64,000 bases of DNA. Origin: CAXMMR01 sp963692975. Lineage in GTDB: Bacteria > Pseudomonadota > Alphaproteobacteria > Acetobacterales > Acetobacteraceae. Numbering within the stretch: position 1 is the stretch's first letter; each line of letters starts with the position of its first letter. Under the pieces are notes generated by a model that was given only the letters and a program-made list of their open reading frames with translations, was not told the origin of the DNA and made no database searches. Both the position numbers and the translations under genes were made by a program. The stretch is from NCBI GenBank assembly GCA_963692975.2, contig CAXMMR010000024.1:62001-126000 (forward strand), written 5' to 3'. Shown piece after piece: positions 1-7,559 of the stretch.

Positions 1-737
1 CCGGCGGTGCGGTCGGGCTCGCCCGAGGCGCTCATGGTGTCGAACCCGGCCTCGAACAGGATTTTGGCGGCCTCGACCGGCTCGCCGCGCCGCCACAGCC
101 GCACGGTGCGCGCGTAACCCGCCCGCGTCGTCATGCCCTCGCCGAGTGCTGCGGAGAGCAGCAGCGTGTCAGGGTCGAGCCAGTCGGCGCCGCCCTTGCA
201 CTCGGCGAGCGCGAAGCCGCCATCCGCCGGGCCGGGCGGGACAAAGGCGCGCCGGACGAGGTCGAACTCGCGCAGCACCGAGGCGTCGCCGCCGCCGCGC
301 GAGAGCGCTAGCAGCGCCCGCTCATGCGCCGGCGGCAGGGTCGTGGCGCCGTGCCACACCCAATCCTCGCCCTCGGCAGTGGCGAGCGCGTCCAGGTCGA
401 GCAGCAGCTCCCATGCGGGCTCGCCGGCGCGGTAGGCGTCAAGCGTGGTGCGGCGCCACAGGCCGCGCGGGTTCGCCGCGTCCTTCCAGAGATTGTAGAG
501 ATGGCCGCCGCGGCGGCTGACATAGGCGATGCGGTCGGCGCGATCGAGCGAGGCGTGCAGCCGGTCGCGCTCGACGGCGAAGGCGGCATCGGCGAAGCGC
601 GCCAGCGTCGCGGCGGATTGCGCGTCGGACCAAGCCGTGGCGTCCGCGCCGTCGACCGATTCGAGCCAGAGATGAGGATCGTGATCTGGCGCGGCCAGCG
701 TCGGCCGGGCGGATGCGTCTGCCGCGAGCACAGCCAT
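1..737 (-). CDS. Prolyl oligopeptidase (S9) family peptidase, N-terminal part
   Basis: The frame opens with ATG at 737 and stays open to the left window edge, so only about 245 N-terminal residues are visible. The start MAVLAADASARPTL is followed by DPHLWLE, which resembles the PYxWLE motif near the N-terminus of S9A/B oligopeptidases. The rest (for example YVSRRGGHLYNLWKD and LWRRTTLDAYRAG) fits the non-catalytic beta-propeller domain of that family. The Ser-Asp-His catalytic domain would lie outside the window, so activity cannot be judged. No signal peptide is seen, which suggests a cytoplasmic peptidase. It is divergent from the DUF892 gene, with about 108 bp between them as a shared promoter region. 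Confidence 0.8.
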   Translation of the reverse strand, partial: MAVLAADASARPTLAAPDHDPHLWLESVDGADATAWSDAQSAATLARFADAAFAVERDRLHASLDRADRIAYVSRRGGHLYNLWKDAANPRGLWRRTTLDAYRAGEPAWELLLDLDALATAEGEDWVWHGATTLPPAHERALLALSRGGGDASVLREFDLVRRAFVPPGPADGGFALAECKGGADWLDPDTLLLSAALGEGMTTRAGYARTVRLWRRGEPVEAAKILFEAGFDTMSASGEPDRTA

Positions 738-845
738 TTAGAAGTTCCCCTGGTTCAAGCAACCACAATTCAAAGTGAAGCGGATGGACGTCAACCTTTG
801 CCGGCGCGAGCGTTCGTCCTGCGAACCAATCAAGAGGATATGAAC

Positions 846-1340
846 ATGGCGAACAAGAGCGCGACCGGCTACTACATCACCGGGCTGCGCAATCAGCACG
901 CGGTCGAAGGCCAGGCGGTGGCGACGATCAAGGGTCAGCTCGGGCGGATGGAAGCCTACCCGGAGCTGCACGGCCGGATGCAGCAGGATATGACCCGGTC
1001 CCAGCAGCAGGCCGAGCGGCTTGAGCAGTTGCTGACGCGCCACGACACCGGCGTCTCGACCGCCAAGGACGCCGTCACTACGCTCGTGGGCAAGGTGTCG
1101 GGCGTGCTGCATGCCGGCTCGGATGACGACGTGATCAAGAACGTTCTCGCCGCCATCGGCTTCAAGGCATACGAGATCGCCGCCTACAAGGTGCTGATCG
1201 CGCTTGCCAACGAGTCCGGCGCCGAGAACGACGTTCTGATGCTGGAACAGTCGCAACAGGAAGAGATGGAGATGGGGGACTGGCTTGGGGAGCACATTCC
1301 CGCGCTGGTCATGGCGAACATCGCGCACGCCAACCAGTAA
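846..1340 (+). CDS. DUF892 (YciE/YciF-like) ferritin-like protein
   Basis: A 164-residue protein starting MANKSATGYYITGLRNQHAVE. I chose the ATG at 846 because AAGAGGA at 832-838 is well spaced from it; the ATG at 840 would be too close. The all-helical sequence with E/H-rich helices (QHAVEGQA, MEAYPELHGRM, MLEQSQQEEMEMGDWL) matches the DUF892 family, which has a ferritin-like four-helix bundle. Family members are stress-induced and some bind a di-iron centre; the exact role is unknown. It is monocistronic and is followed by repeat hairpins that could end transcription. Confidence 0.8.
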   Translation: MANKSATGYYITGLRNQHAVEGQAVATIKGQLGRMEAYPELHGRMQQDMTRSQQQAERLEQLLTRHDTGVSTAKDAVTTLVGKVSGVLHAGSDDDVIKNVLAAIGFKAYEIAAYKVLIALANESGAENDVLMLEQSQQEEMEMGDWLGEHIPALVMANIAHANQ

Positions 1341-1348
1341 TCAAGAAA

Positions 1349-1430
1349 GCCCAGGGCTCTGCCCTGGGCCGGGACCCATCGCACGCGTGCGATGGGTCCC
1401 GACGCCGGGGCCGCGAGGCCCCAAGCCCCT
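1349..1430. repeat. Family A/B repeat, partial copy (B module with extra palindrome)
   Basis: Three hairpins in a row: CCCAGGGC/GCCCTGGG, a perfect 30-bp palindrome at 1371-1400 centred on ACGCGT, and CGGGGCC/GGCCCC near 1405-1422. It lies between two convergent genes and could act as a bidirectional terminator. Confidence 0.8.
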
Positions 1431-1436
1431 AAGCTC

Positions 1437-1883
1437 TTAGCGGTGGATCGGATCGATCCAGGGAACGGTCTCGGGGGCTTCGACACCAGGAATGTCCAGG
1501 TTGACGACAACCGCCTGGTTGTCGCTGCGGACCAGAACGCAGTCCAGCGGCTCATCGCTCAGCGCGTTGATCTCCTGATGCGGCACGTAGGGCGGCACGA
1601 AGATGAAGTCGCCTGGCCCCGCTTCGGCCACGTATTCCAGCCGCTCGCCCCAGCGCATTCGCGCCCGGCCACGCAGCACGTAGATCACGCTCTCCAACGC
1701 GCCGTGGTGATGCGCGCCGGTCTTCGCGTCGGCCTGGATCGTCACTGTCCCGGCCCAGAGCTTCTGCGCGCCAGCACGGGCAAAATCGATCGCTACCGCG
1801 CGCGTCATGCCGGGCGTCTGCGCCGTGTTCAGGTCGAGCTGATCACCAGGAATGACCCGCACGCCGTTGTGCCTCCAGTCCAT
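1437..1883 (-). CDS. Cupin-domain protein
   Basis: A 148-residue single-domain cupin. Cupin motif 1 is visible as TGAHHHGALESVIYVLRGRA (two or three metal-binding His and a Glu) and motif 2 as PGDFIFVPPYVPHQEIN, with the second His. Such small cupins are metal-dependent dioxygenases, isomerases or sugar-binding proteins, and the substrate cannot be read from the sequence. No signal peptide is seen, so it is probably cytoplasmic. It is flanked on both sides by family A/B repeats and appears monocistronic. Confidence 0.8.
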   Translation of the reverse strand: MDWRHNGVRVIPGDQLDLNTAQTPGMTRAVAIDFARAGAQKLWAGTVTIQADAKTGAHHHGALESVIYVLRGRARMRWGERLEYVAEAGPGDFIFVPPYVPHQEINALSDEPLDCVLVRSDNQAVVVNLDIPGVEAPETVPWIDPIHR

Positions 1884-1908
1884 GTCAATGGCCTCCGGAA
1901 CGAACGTA

Positions 1909-2088
1909 AGGAAGGCAAGGGGCTTTGCCCCTTGACCCCATCAAAGGCGGAGCCTTTGAAATCCATCTATCATTCATGTCTGACGGCGAGATGAGCAAGC
2001 GGATGAGGTCTGGGGGCTGCACGGTCCCAGCGGCGGGCTCCCATCGCACATGTGCGAGGGGGCCCATCCAGGGCAGAGCCCTGGCCTT
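1909..2088. repeat. Family A/B repeat, full copy
   Basis: The left module begins AAGGCAAGGGGC with stems CAAGGGGC/GCCCCTTG and CAAAGGC/GCCTTTG, followed by AATCCAT. The right module carries CCCATCGCACA/TGTGCGAGGG and CCAGGGC/GCCCTGG and ends CCTGGCCTT. The right end touches the stop codon of the aldo/keto reductase gene at 2088-2090. Confidence 0.85.
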
Positions 2089-3170
2089 TATCCAAGCCAC
2101 TGCGGATTATGCACGGTGCCATCGAATTGGTTGGAGACCTTGTAACGCTCGGTCTGCCCGTTCGCCGCCAGCTGGGCGGTCTGCGCGAGCAGCTCTGCGC
2201 GTTGCTGCACGGAGAGCGGCCGGTAGGTGCGCACCGCCTCCAACGCCTGCTGCAGGATCGGCAGGCTGTCGATGCCGGTGATCTGAATGCTGATCGGCAG
2301 GCTCATCGGGTATTGCAGCATCTGGATCGGCGAGACCACGTGGGTGTCTAGGATGAACGGGTCGCCGAACGCCTTCATGCCCATCACCGCGGTGCCGTGC
2401 GCGAGCGCCACCGGCAGCACGCTCTGCTCGAAGCTGTCGAAATGCGCGTCCATGACGTTGAGCGGCATCTGCACGGTGTCGAAATGAAAGCCATGCGCGT
2501 CGGCGACGTCGAACATGTGGCGGTGGATCGCCGGGCTCTTATGGCCGGTGAAGCCGATGTAGCGAACCTTGCCGGCCTCTCTCGCCCGCAGCACCGCCTC
2601 CAGCGCGCCGCCGGCGGCGAACACCCGCTCGGGATCGTCCATCCGGATGATCTCGTGAAACTGCAGCAGGTCGACATGGTCGGTCTGCAGACGAGAGAGC
2701 GACTGATCGATCTGGGTAGCGGCGGCCTGTGCGGTGCGGCCGTCGATCTTGGTCATGAGGAACGTGCGGTTGCGGAAGCCCCCGGCGAGCGCGCGGCCGA
2801 GCCGGATCTCGCTTTCGCCGCCGTTATAGTCCCAGCAATTATCGCAGAAGTTGATGCCGGCCTCGATGCCGGCATGGATGATGCGGACCGCCTCGTCGGC
2901 GGTGGCGCCGCCGGGCTTGGCGAGATGGTAGCCGCCCATGCCGATCAGCGAGACCCGCTCGCCGGTGCCGCCGAGGCTGCGATACTTCATTGCCGGATTC
3001 TCGGCGATCTTGGAGGTGACCGGGCCGGTGGGCGCAACCTCCCCGCCCTGGCTGGTGTCGCCGAGCGGGGCGGCGCCGGCGCCCGTGCCCGTGCCCGTGC
3101 CCGTGCCCGTGCCCAGGGCCGCGGCCGCGACGCCGAGCGCCGAGGCGCGGACGAACTCACGTCGTTCCAT
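2088..3170 (-). CDS. Tat-exported aldo/keto reductase
   Basis: A 360-residue protein with an aldo/keto reductase barrel. The apparent catalytic tetrad is D110, Y115 (FCDNCWDYNGG), K141 (LMTKIDGR) and H172 (LLQFHEI). The N-terminus MERREFVRASALGVAAAALG has a twin-arginine motif and a hydrophobic stretch, so export by the Tat system as a folded NAD(P)-binding enzyme is likely. The hydrophobic region contains five Gly-Thr repeats encoded by a perfect hexanucleotide repeat. AGGAG lies about 6 nt before the ATG. The gene overlaps the end of larB by 14 nt, so it belongs to the lar operon. Substrate unknown. Confidence 0.85.
   Translation of the reverse strand: MERREFVRASALGVAAAALGTGTGTGTGTGAGAAPLGDTSQGGEVAPTGPVTSKIAENPAMKYRSLGGTGERVSLIGMGGYHLAKPGGATADEAVRIIHAGIEAGINFCDNCWDYNGGESEIRLGRALAGGFRNRTFLMTKIDGRTAQAAATQIDQSLSRLQTDHVDLLQFHEIIRMDDPERVFAAGGALEAVLRAREAGKVRYIGFTGHKSPAIHRHMFDVADAHGFHFDTVQMPLNVMDAHFDSFEQSVLPVALAHGTAVMGMKAFGDPFILDTHVVSPIQMLQYPMSLPISIQITGIDSLPILQQALEAVRTYRPLSVQQRAELLAQTAQLAANGQTERYKVSNQFDGTVHNPQWLG
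3081..3114. repeat. Hexanucleotide tandem repeat in signal-peptide region
   Basis: GCCCGT occurs five times in a row plus GCCC. In the coding strand it gives (Gly-Thr)5 at residues 21-30 of the Tat-type signal. Changes by one unit keep the frame and would only lengthen or shorten the signal region. Confidence 0.95.
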
Positions 3171-3840
3171 CGTGCTCTCTCCTCATGTGCTGCCCGGATA
3201 AGCCGAGCACCCGCAACGCGGCGCAGGCGGCGCCGTAGCCGTTGTCGATGTTCACGGTGACGATGCCGGGCGCGCAGCTCGCCAGGATCGCGTTCAGCGC
3301 CGCGTGCCCGCCGGCGGCCACACCGTAGCCGACCGAGGTGGGCACCGCGATGACGACGCCGCCGGCCAGGCCGGCGAGCACGCTGGGCAGTGCGGCATCC
3401 ATGCCGGCGGCGACGATCAGCACCCGCATCGCCTGCAGCTCCGGCAGGCGGCGCATCAGCCGCCACAGGCCGGCAACGCCGACATCGGCCACCAGCAGCG
3501 CGGCGCGGCCGTGAAAGCGCAGCGTGCGCTCCGCCTCGCGCGCCACCGGCAGGTCGGAGGTGCCGGCGGTGACGATGGCGATGTCGGTCGGCTGGACGAC
3601 GCTCCGGGGCTCGCCGTGAAAGGCGGTGTTGGAGCTCGGGTCGTAATCGAGCGCGTGGCGGAGTTGGCCGGGCAGGGCGGCGACGCGGTCGGGATCGAGC
3701 CGGGTGAGCAGCAGCGGCCCGGGCGCCGCCTCCAGGATGGCGGCGATCTGGGGGGGCGACTTGCCCGCGCAGAAGATCGCCTCGGGCAGGCCGATGCGCC
3801 GGGTGCGCTCGGCGTCGAGCACGAACTCGGGCTCGCTCAC
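3157..3840 (-). CDS. larB: Pyridinium-3,5-biscarboxylate mononucleotide synthase LarB
   Basis: LarB carboxylates and hydrolyses nicotinic acid adenine dinucleotide to pyridinium-3,5-biscarboxylate mononucleotide, the first step of NPN cofactor synthesis. The 227-residue protein has the LarB N-terminal part (AIFCAGKSPPQIAAIL) and a C-terminal PurE-like domain (IVTAGTSDLPVAREAERTL, LIVAAGMDAALPSVLAGL, VPTSVGYGVAAGG). The start is GTG at 3840, overlapping the TGA of larE by 4 nt (GTGA), so the two are translationally coupled. The operon order is larC-larE-larB-reductase. Identification is firm from motifs and context. Confidence 0.93.
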   Translation of the reverse strand: MSEPEFVLDAERTRRIGLPEAIFCAGKSPPQIAAILEAAPGPLLLTRLDPDRVAALPGQLRHALDYDPSSNTAFHGEPRSVVQPTDIAIVTAGTSDLPVAREAERTLRFHGRAALLVADVGVAGLWRLMRRLPELQAMRVLIVAAGMDAALPSVLAGLAGGVVIAVPTSVGYGVAAGGHAALNAILASCAPGIVTVNIDNGYGAACAALRVLGLSGQHMRREHDGTT

Positions 3841-4658
3841 GACGATGCCGCCGCGGCCGGGCGGAGGAAGGCGCTGCCGGTGCGATAGGCGGCGAACGAC
3901 ACGGGCCGGGCCAGGCCTGCCGCGTCCGCCATCGCCTGCAGCTCGCCCTGCAGCGTGGTCTGGACGCCGCCAAGTCCGGCCAGCGCCGCCTCGTCAAGCT
4001 CGATCACCACCGTGCCGGCGCGCACCCGGCAGCGCACCGTACGCGGTGCCAGATGCGCGGCGATCAGGCGGGCGGCGACCAGGCGTTCGGCGGCATGGAC
4101 CATCGCCAGCAACGGCGCCTCGATGCGGATGCCGGTTTCGACCCGGCTCGACAGGCAGGGTGCGGCGGGCAACTCGGAGAGAGCGCCGAGGCCGAGCGCG
4201 ACGGCGAGGGTACGAACGGTGTGCTTGTCGATGCCGGCCTCGACGAAGGGGTGGCGGACCGCGTGGTCGCGCGCCGCGATCAGGCCTGGCCGATAGTCGC
4301 CGAGGTCGTCGAGGTTGGTGCCCGAAAGGATCTGCCGTTCGGTGCGGCGGGCGACGGCGCCGTAGAGGCTGGTCTTGCAGAAGAAGCAGCGGTTGACCGG
4401 GTTGGCGCGGTAGGCCGGGTCGGCGAACTCGCCGGCATCGAACACGTCGAGGCGCCAGCCCTGAGCGGCCGCCAGCGCGCGGGTGCGCTCGGTCGCCTCG
4501 GGCGGCACCGCCGGCGAGGTGGCGTGGTGCATGGTGGCCGCACCGGCGCGATGGGCGGCGGTCGCCAGCGTCAGGCTGTCGATGCCGCCGCTGACCGCAA
4601 CCGCGATCGGGCCGGCAGCGGCGAGCACGGCGTCGAGGCGCGCGAGCGGCTCGCTCAA
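3837..4658 (-). CDS. larE: ATP-dependent sulfur transferase LarE
   Basis: LarE adenylates the carboxylates of the pyridinium intermediate and replaces them by thiocarboxylates. The 273-residue protein carries the PP-loop AVSGGIDS (residues 21-28) and conserved blocks SGTNLDDLGDYRPG and PCLSSR. It has a CxxC (C91, C94, in NRCFFCKTS) plus C168 in PCLSSR. This three-cysteine pattern is known from LarE proteins that hold an iron-sulfur cluster, rather than the type that sacrifices a single Cys. The start is TTG at 4658 with GGAGGGGGA just upstream; it overlaps the larC stop by TTGA. A longer upstream reading frame exists but starts inside larC. Confidence 0.93.
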   Translation of the reverse strand: MSEPLARLDAVLAAAGPIAVAVSGGIDSLTLATAAHRAGAATMHHATSPAVPPEATERTRALAAAQGWRLDVFDAGEFADPAYRANPVNRCFFCKTSLYGAVARRTERQILSGTNLDDLGDYRPGLIAARDHAVRHPFVEAGIDKHTVRTLAVALGLGALSELPAAPCLSSRVETGIRIEAPLLAMVHAAERLVAARLIAAHLAPRTVRCRVRAGTVVIELDEAALAGLGGVQTTLQGELQAMADAAGLARPVSFAAYRTGSAFLRPAAAASS

Positions 4659-5902
4659 GGCTCCCCCTCCAAGGCCTGCCGTTCGGCCTCGCGGCGAAGC
4701 TGCTCGCGCCGCCGATGCGAGGCGACCTGGCCAAGGTCGTCCGCCTCGACCTTGCCGCTGGGCGTCATCTCGCCGGCCTCGTCCGGCCGCTGCACCAGCT
4801 TCACCCCGAGAGCGGCGCCCGGCAGCTCGGCCCGCACGTTGCGGCGGGCGAGGGCGCGGCCCTGCACAAGATGCGTGCGCAGGCCAATCGTCGTCGTCTC
4901 GGCAAAGCACATGGCGACCACTTCCTCGAGGACGTCCGGCCGCGTCAAGACCTGGACGTGCACCGCCAGGCGCGACTTCTTGCCGAAGGCGGGCATCTGC
5001 ACGACGTCGTGCACGCCGTCGGCGCCGCGTAGCCGGGCAAGGCCGAGGGCCAGGTCCTCGCCGGACTGGTCGTCGACCTCGAAGCTGATGACGGCAATCT
5101 CGCGATGTCCGGGTGCGCCCGCCGCGTCGAGGTCGGGCGCCTCGAACACCAGGGCGCGCAGGCAGTTGCTCTGCCCGGGCAGGCGACGAGTGCCGAAGCC
5201 GGTGCCGGAGCGCGCCAGCACGCCGCCGGTCGCCGGCGCGCCGGGAGCGGTGACGAGGTAGCGCAGGATCGCCGCCCCGGTCGGCGTCACGCGCTCGCCG
5301 CCGATCCCGTCATCGTGCAGCGCGAAGCCCTCGAGCAGCAGCGCGGTGGCCGGCGCCGGCGCCGGCATCACGCCGTGCGCCGTATGCACCGTGCCGCCGC
5401 CGAGCGGCAGCGAGGCGACGCTCCAGCGCGCCGGGCCGATAGCCTCGATCAGGGCCGCGGCGGCGACGATGTCGGCGACCGAGTCCACCGCGCCGACCTC
5501 GTGGAACACCACCTCGTCCGGCGCGATGCCGTGCACCCGGCCCTCCGCCTCGGCCAGCACGGCGAAGATGCCGACCGCGTGGCGGCACACCGAGGGGGCG
5601 AGCGCCGATCGCTCCAGCCCCGTGCGGACGTCGCGCCAATGGCTGTGGCCGCCCTGCGTGTGCTCATGCGCATGCTCATGCCCGTGCTGACGCGCGTGCT
5701 CGCGGCTGGAGACGGGCTCGACGACGAAGCGCGAGCCGGTCAGCACGCCGTCGCCATACGCGAGCAGACGGCAGCGCGCTGCCGTGGCCGACTGTGCGGC
5801 CGCGATGACCGCCTCGCGATGCTCGGCAAAGGCGTCGAGCAGGCAGCCGACGATCATGTCGCCGGCGGCGCCGCCGAGCGGGTCGAAATGGACGTGGCGC
5901 AT
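4655..5902 (-). CDS. larC: Nickel-inserting NPN cofactor synthase LarC
   Basis: LarC is the CTP-dependent cyclometallase that inserts nickel into the pincer nucleotide. The start MRHVHFDPLGGAAGDMIVG is a LarC signature, and EVVFHEVGAVDSVADIVAAA, LPLGGGTVHTAHG and RVTPTGAAIL are further conserved blocks. The protein is 415 residues in one continuous frame. In Lactiplantibacillus the gene is split and joined by ribosomal frameshifting; here it is fused. Residues 69-88 form a His-rich linker (EHARQHGHEHAHEH and following), likely to bind nickel. It is the first gene of the operon and is divergent from the VOC gene, with 123 bp between them. Confidence 0.94.
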   Translation of the reverse strand: MRHVHFDPLGGAAGDMIVGCLLDAFAEHREAVIAAAQSATAARCRLLAYGDGVLTGSRFVVEPVSSREHARQHGHEHAHEHTQGGHSHWRDVRTGLERSALAPSVCRHAVGIFAVLAEAEGRVHGIAPDEVVFHEVGAVDSVADIVAAAALIEAIGPARWSVASLPLGGGTVHTAHGVMPAPAPATALLLEGFALHDDGIGGERVTPTGAAILRYLVTAPGAPATGGVLARSGTGFGTRRLPGQSNCLRALVFEAPDLDAAGAPGHREIAVISFEVDDQSGEDLALGLARLRGADGVHDVVQMPAFGKKSRLAVHVQVLTRPDVLEEVVAMCFAETTTIGLRTHLVQGRALARRNVRAELPGAALGVKLVQRPDEAGEMTPSGKVEADDLGQVASHRRREQLRREAERQALEGEP

Positions 5903-6025
5903 GGTCCTGCCTGTCGTGCGAGGCTGCAACGCCGCGATCGCCATCGGGTCGCCGTCGCATGTGACCGGCATGGAACCGTGCAAAGGTTTGAAGCGTAGGC
6001 GGCTGACCAGTCAGGGGAACCAGCG

Positions 6026-6961
6026 GTGTCGAAACGATCCATCCCCATTCACGCCCGCTGGCTTGGGCTGACGCTCGGCGTTGCGGCCAGCATCGCGCCG
6101 GGCGGCGTAGCTGTCGCGGCCGAGCTGGCGCCGGCGCAGCTGCCGGCCCTGGTCACGCCGCCGACCGGCGAGCGCCGTCCCGGCAAGGTCGTCTTCGCCG
6201 AGCTGGTCACGCCCGACCTCGCGGCGGTGGAGCCGTTCTATGCCAGCCTGTTCGGCTGGACCTTCACCGAGTCTGCGGCGGGCGAGACAAAATACGCCCA
6301 GGCCTCGCTCGACGGCCGGCCGATCGCCGGCCTCGTCCAGCGCCCGCTGCCGCAGGGCCGTCACCCTGGCTGGCTCACCTTTATGGCCGCCGGTGACCTC
6401 GGTCAGGTGGATGCGGCCGCGGTGCAGCACGGCGCCCGCGTGCTGTTCGAGCCCCACCGCTTCGCCAATCTCGGCCAGGAGGCGGTGCTTGCCGATCCGC
6501 AGGGCGCGGTGTTCGCCGTGCTCGCCTCCAACAGCGGCGACCCGCCAGACTTCCTGGCCACGCCGGGCGAGTGGATCTGGAGCTCGCTGATCACCACCGA
6601 CCCGACGACCGACGCCGCCTTCTACAAGGCGCTGCTCGGCTACGACGTCTTCAGCATGTCCGACACGACGGACCCGCGCCACCTGCTGCTTGCCTCCCAA
6701 GGCTACGCCCGCGCGAGCGTGAACCCGATCCCGGCGAGCCACCCGGACGCGCATCCGCGCTGGATCAGCTACCTGCGCGTCACCGACGCCACCGCCATGG
6801 CGGCGCGCGTCACCTCGCTCGGCGGCCGGGTGATCCTGCCGCCGCGGCAGGACCGCCAGGGCGGCCTGATCGCCATCGTCGCAGACCCGCAAGGGGCGCT
6901 GTTCGGGCTGATGGAGTGGTCCGACGCACCGGCCAGCACGTCGGCGGGAGCCGCACCATGA
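6026..6961 (+). CDS. Exported two-domain VOC (glyoxalase-like) protein
   Basis: A 311-residue protein with two VOC-fold halves: first GKVVFAELVTPDLAAVEPFY...FGWTF ending in DPQGAVFAVL, second WIWSSLITTDPTTDAAFYKALLGYDVF ending in DPQGALFGLMEW. The N-terminus (KRSIPIHARWLGLTLGVAASIAPGGVAV, seen here as separate charged and hydrophobic parts) looks like a cleavable signal peptide, so it should act in the periplasm. That is unusual for a family that is mostly cytoplasmic. The start is GTG at 6026 with AGGGGA upstream. Its TGA overlaps the ATG of the next gene, so the two are coupled. The ligand is unknown. Confidence 0.8.
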   Translation: MSKRSIPIHARWLGLTLGVAASIAPGGVAVAAELAPAQLPALVTPPTGERRPGKVVFAELVTPDLAAVEPFYASLFGWTFTESAAGETKYAQASLDGRPIAGLVQRPLPQGRHPGWLTFMAAGDLGQVDAAAVQHGARVLFEPHRFANLGQEAVLADPQGAVFAVLASNSGDPPDFLATPGEWIWSSLITTDPTTDAAFYKALLGYDVFSMSDTTDPRHLLLASQGYARASVNPIPASHPDAHPRWISYLRVTDATAMAARVTSLGGRVILPPRQDRQGGLIAIVADPQGALFGLMEWSDAPASTSAGAAP

Positions 6962-7302
6962 CGCGCGGGCGGGTTCGGCTTGGGCTGCTGCTCGGCCTGC
7001 TGGCGGCGCCGCTGAGCGGCTGCGTCGTCGGCGGGGGCGGCTATGACGGCTATGGCGGCGGCTACTACGACAGCGGCTACGGCGGCGGATTTGGCGGCTT
7101 CGACAACGGCTATCTCGTCGGACCCTATCGCGGCGGCGGCTTTCGCGGCGGGCGGGGCGTCCCCGGCATTCCGGTCGGCGCGCGCGGCGGCGGCGTCCAC
7201 GGTGGCGGCCGTGGCGGCGGTGGCGGCGGCTTCCATGGCGGCGGCGGTCATGGCGGCGGCGGCGGCCATGGTGGCGGCGGTGGTGGACACGGAGGGCGTT
7301 AA
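6958..7302 (+). CDS. Gly/His-rich lipoprotein, hypothetical
   Basis: A 114-residue protein starting MTRGRVRLGLLLGLLAAPL and then LSGC, a good lipobox with the acylated Cys near residue 22. The mature part is almost all glycine with scattered Tyr, Phe and Arg, then a C-terminal run of Gly-Gly-His units (HGGGGHGGG type). Such tails can bind metal or stay disordered in the envelope. The ATG overlaps the stop of the VOC gene (ATGA). No family is recognised. The low-complexity composition means that similarity searches will be uninformative. Confidence 0.7.
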   Translation: MTRGRVRLGLLLGLLAAPLSGCVVGGGGYDGYGGGYYDSGYGGGFGGFDNGYLVGPYRGGGFRGGRGVPGIPVGARGGGVHGGGRGGGGGGFHGGGGHGGGGGHGGGGGGHGGR

Positions 7303-7325
7303 GGCGCTGCTAACAAGCTAACGGG

Positions 7326-7553
7326 GAAGGCCAGGGCTCTGCCCTGGACCGTCACGCGCGAGCGTGCGGTCGCAAGACGGCGCCCACGGCCCCAGACCCC
7401 ATCCGCTCTGAGTTTGGAGCGGCGCCTTCTCGCTTGGCAAAGCCAATCAACTCTTCTTCGCGCGCCACCACTCTCCCCACGGAAGCACCAGCAACAAATG
7501 GATTTTAAAGGCTCCGCCTTTAATGGGGTCCAGGGGCAAAGCTCCTGGCCTTG
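7326..7553. repeat. Family A/B repeat, full copy
   Basis: Starts AAGGCCAGGGC with stem CCAGGGC/GCCCTGG, then a GC-rich hairpin region and the conserved middle (CTTGGCAAAGCCAATCAA). It ends with AATGGATTTTAAAGGC, stem AAAGGC/GCCTTT, and CCAGGGGC/GCTCCTGG with one mismatch. It lies between convergent genes. Confidence 0.88.
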
Positions 7554-7559
7554 CCGCCT

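Noticed and set aside
3841..4910. A longer start for larE within larC
   Set aside because: TTG 4658 overlaps the larC stop by TTGA and has a strong ribosome site; the extension is arginine-rich.
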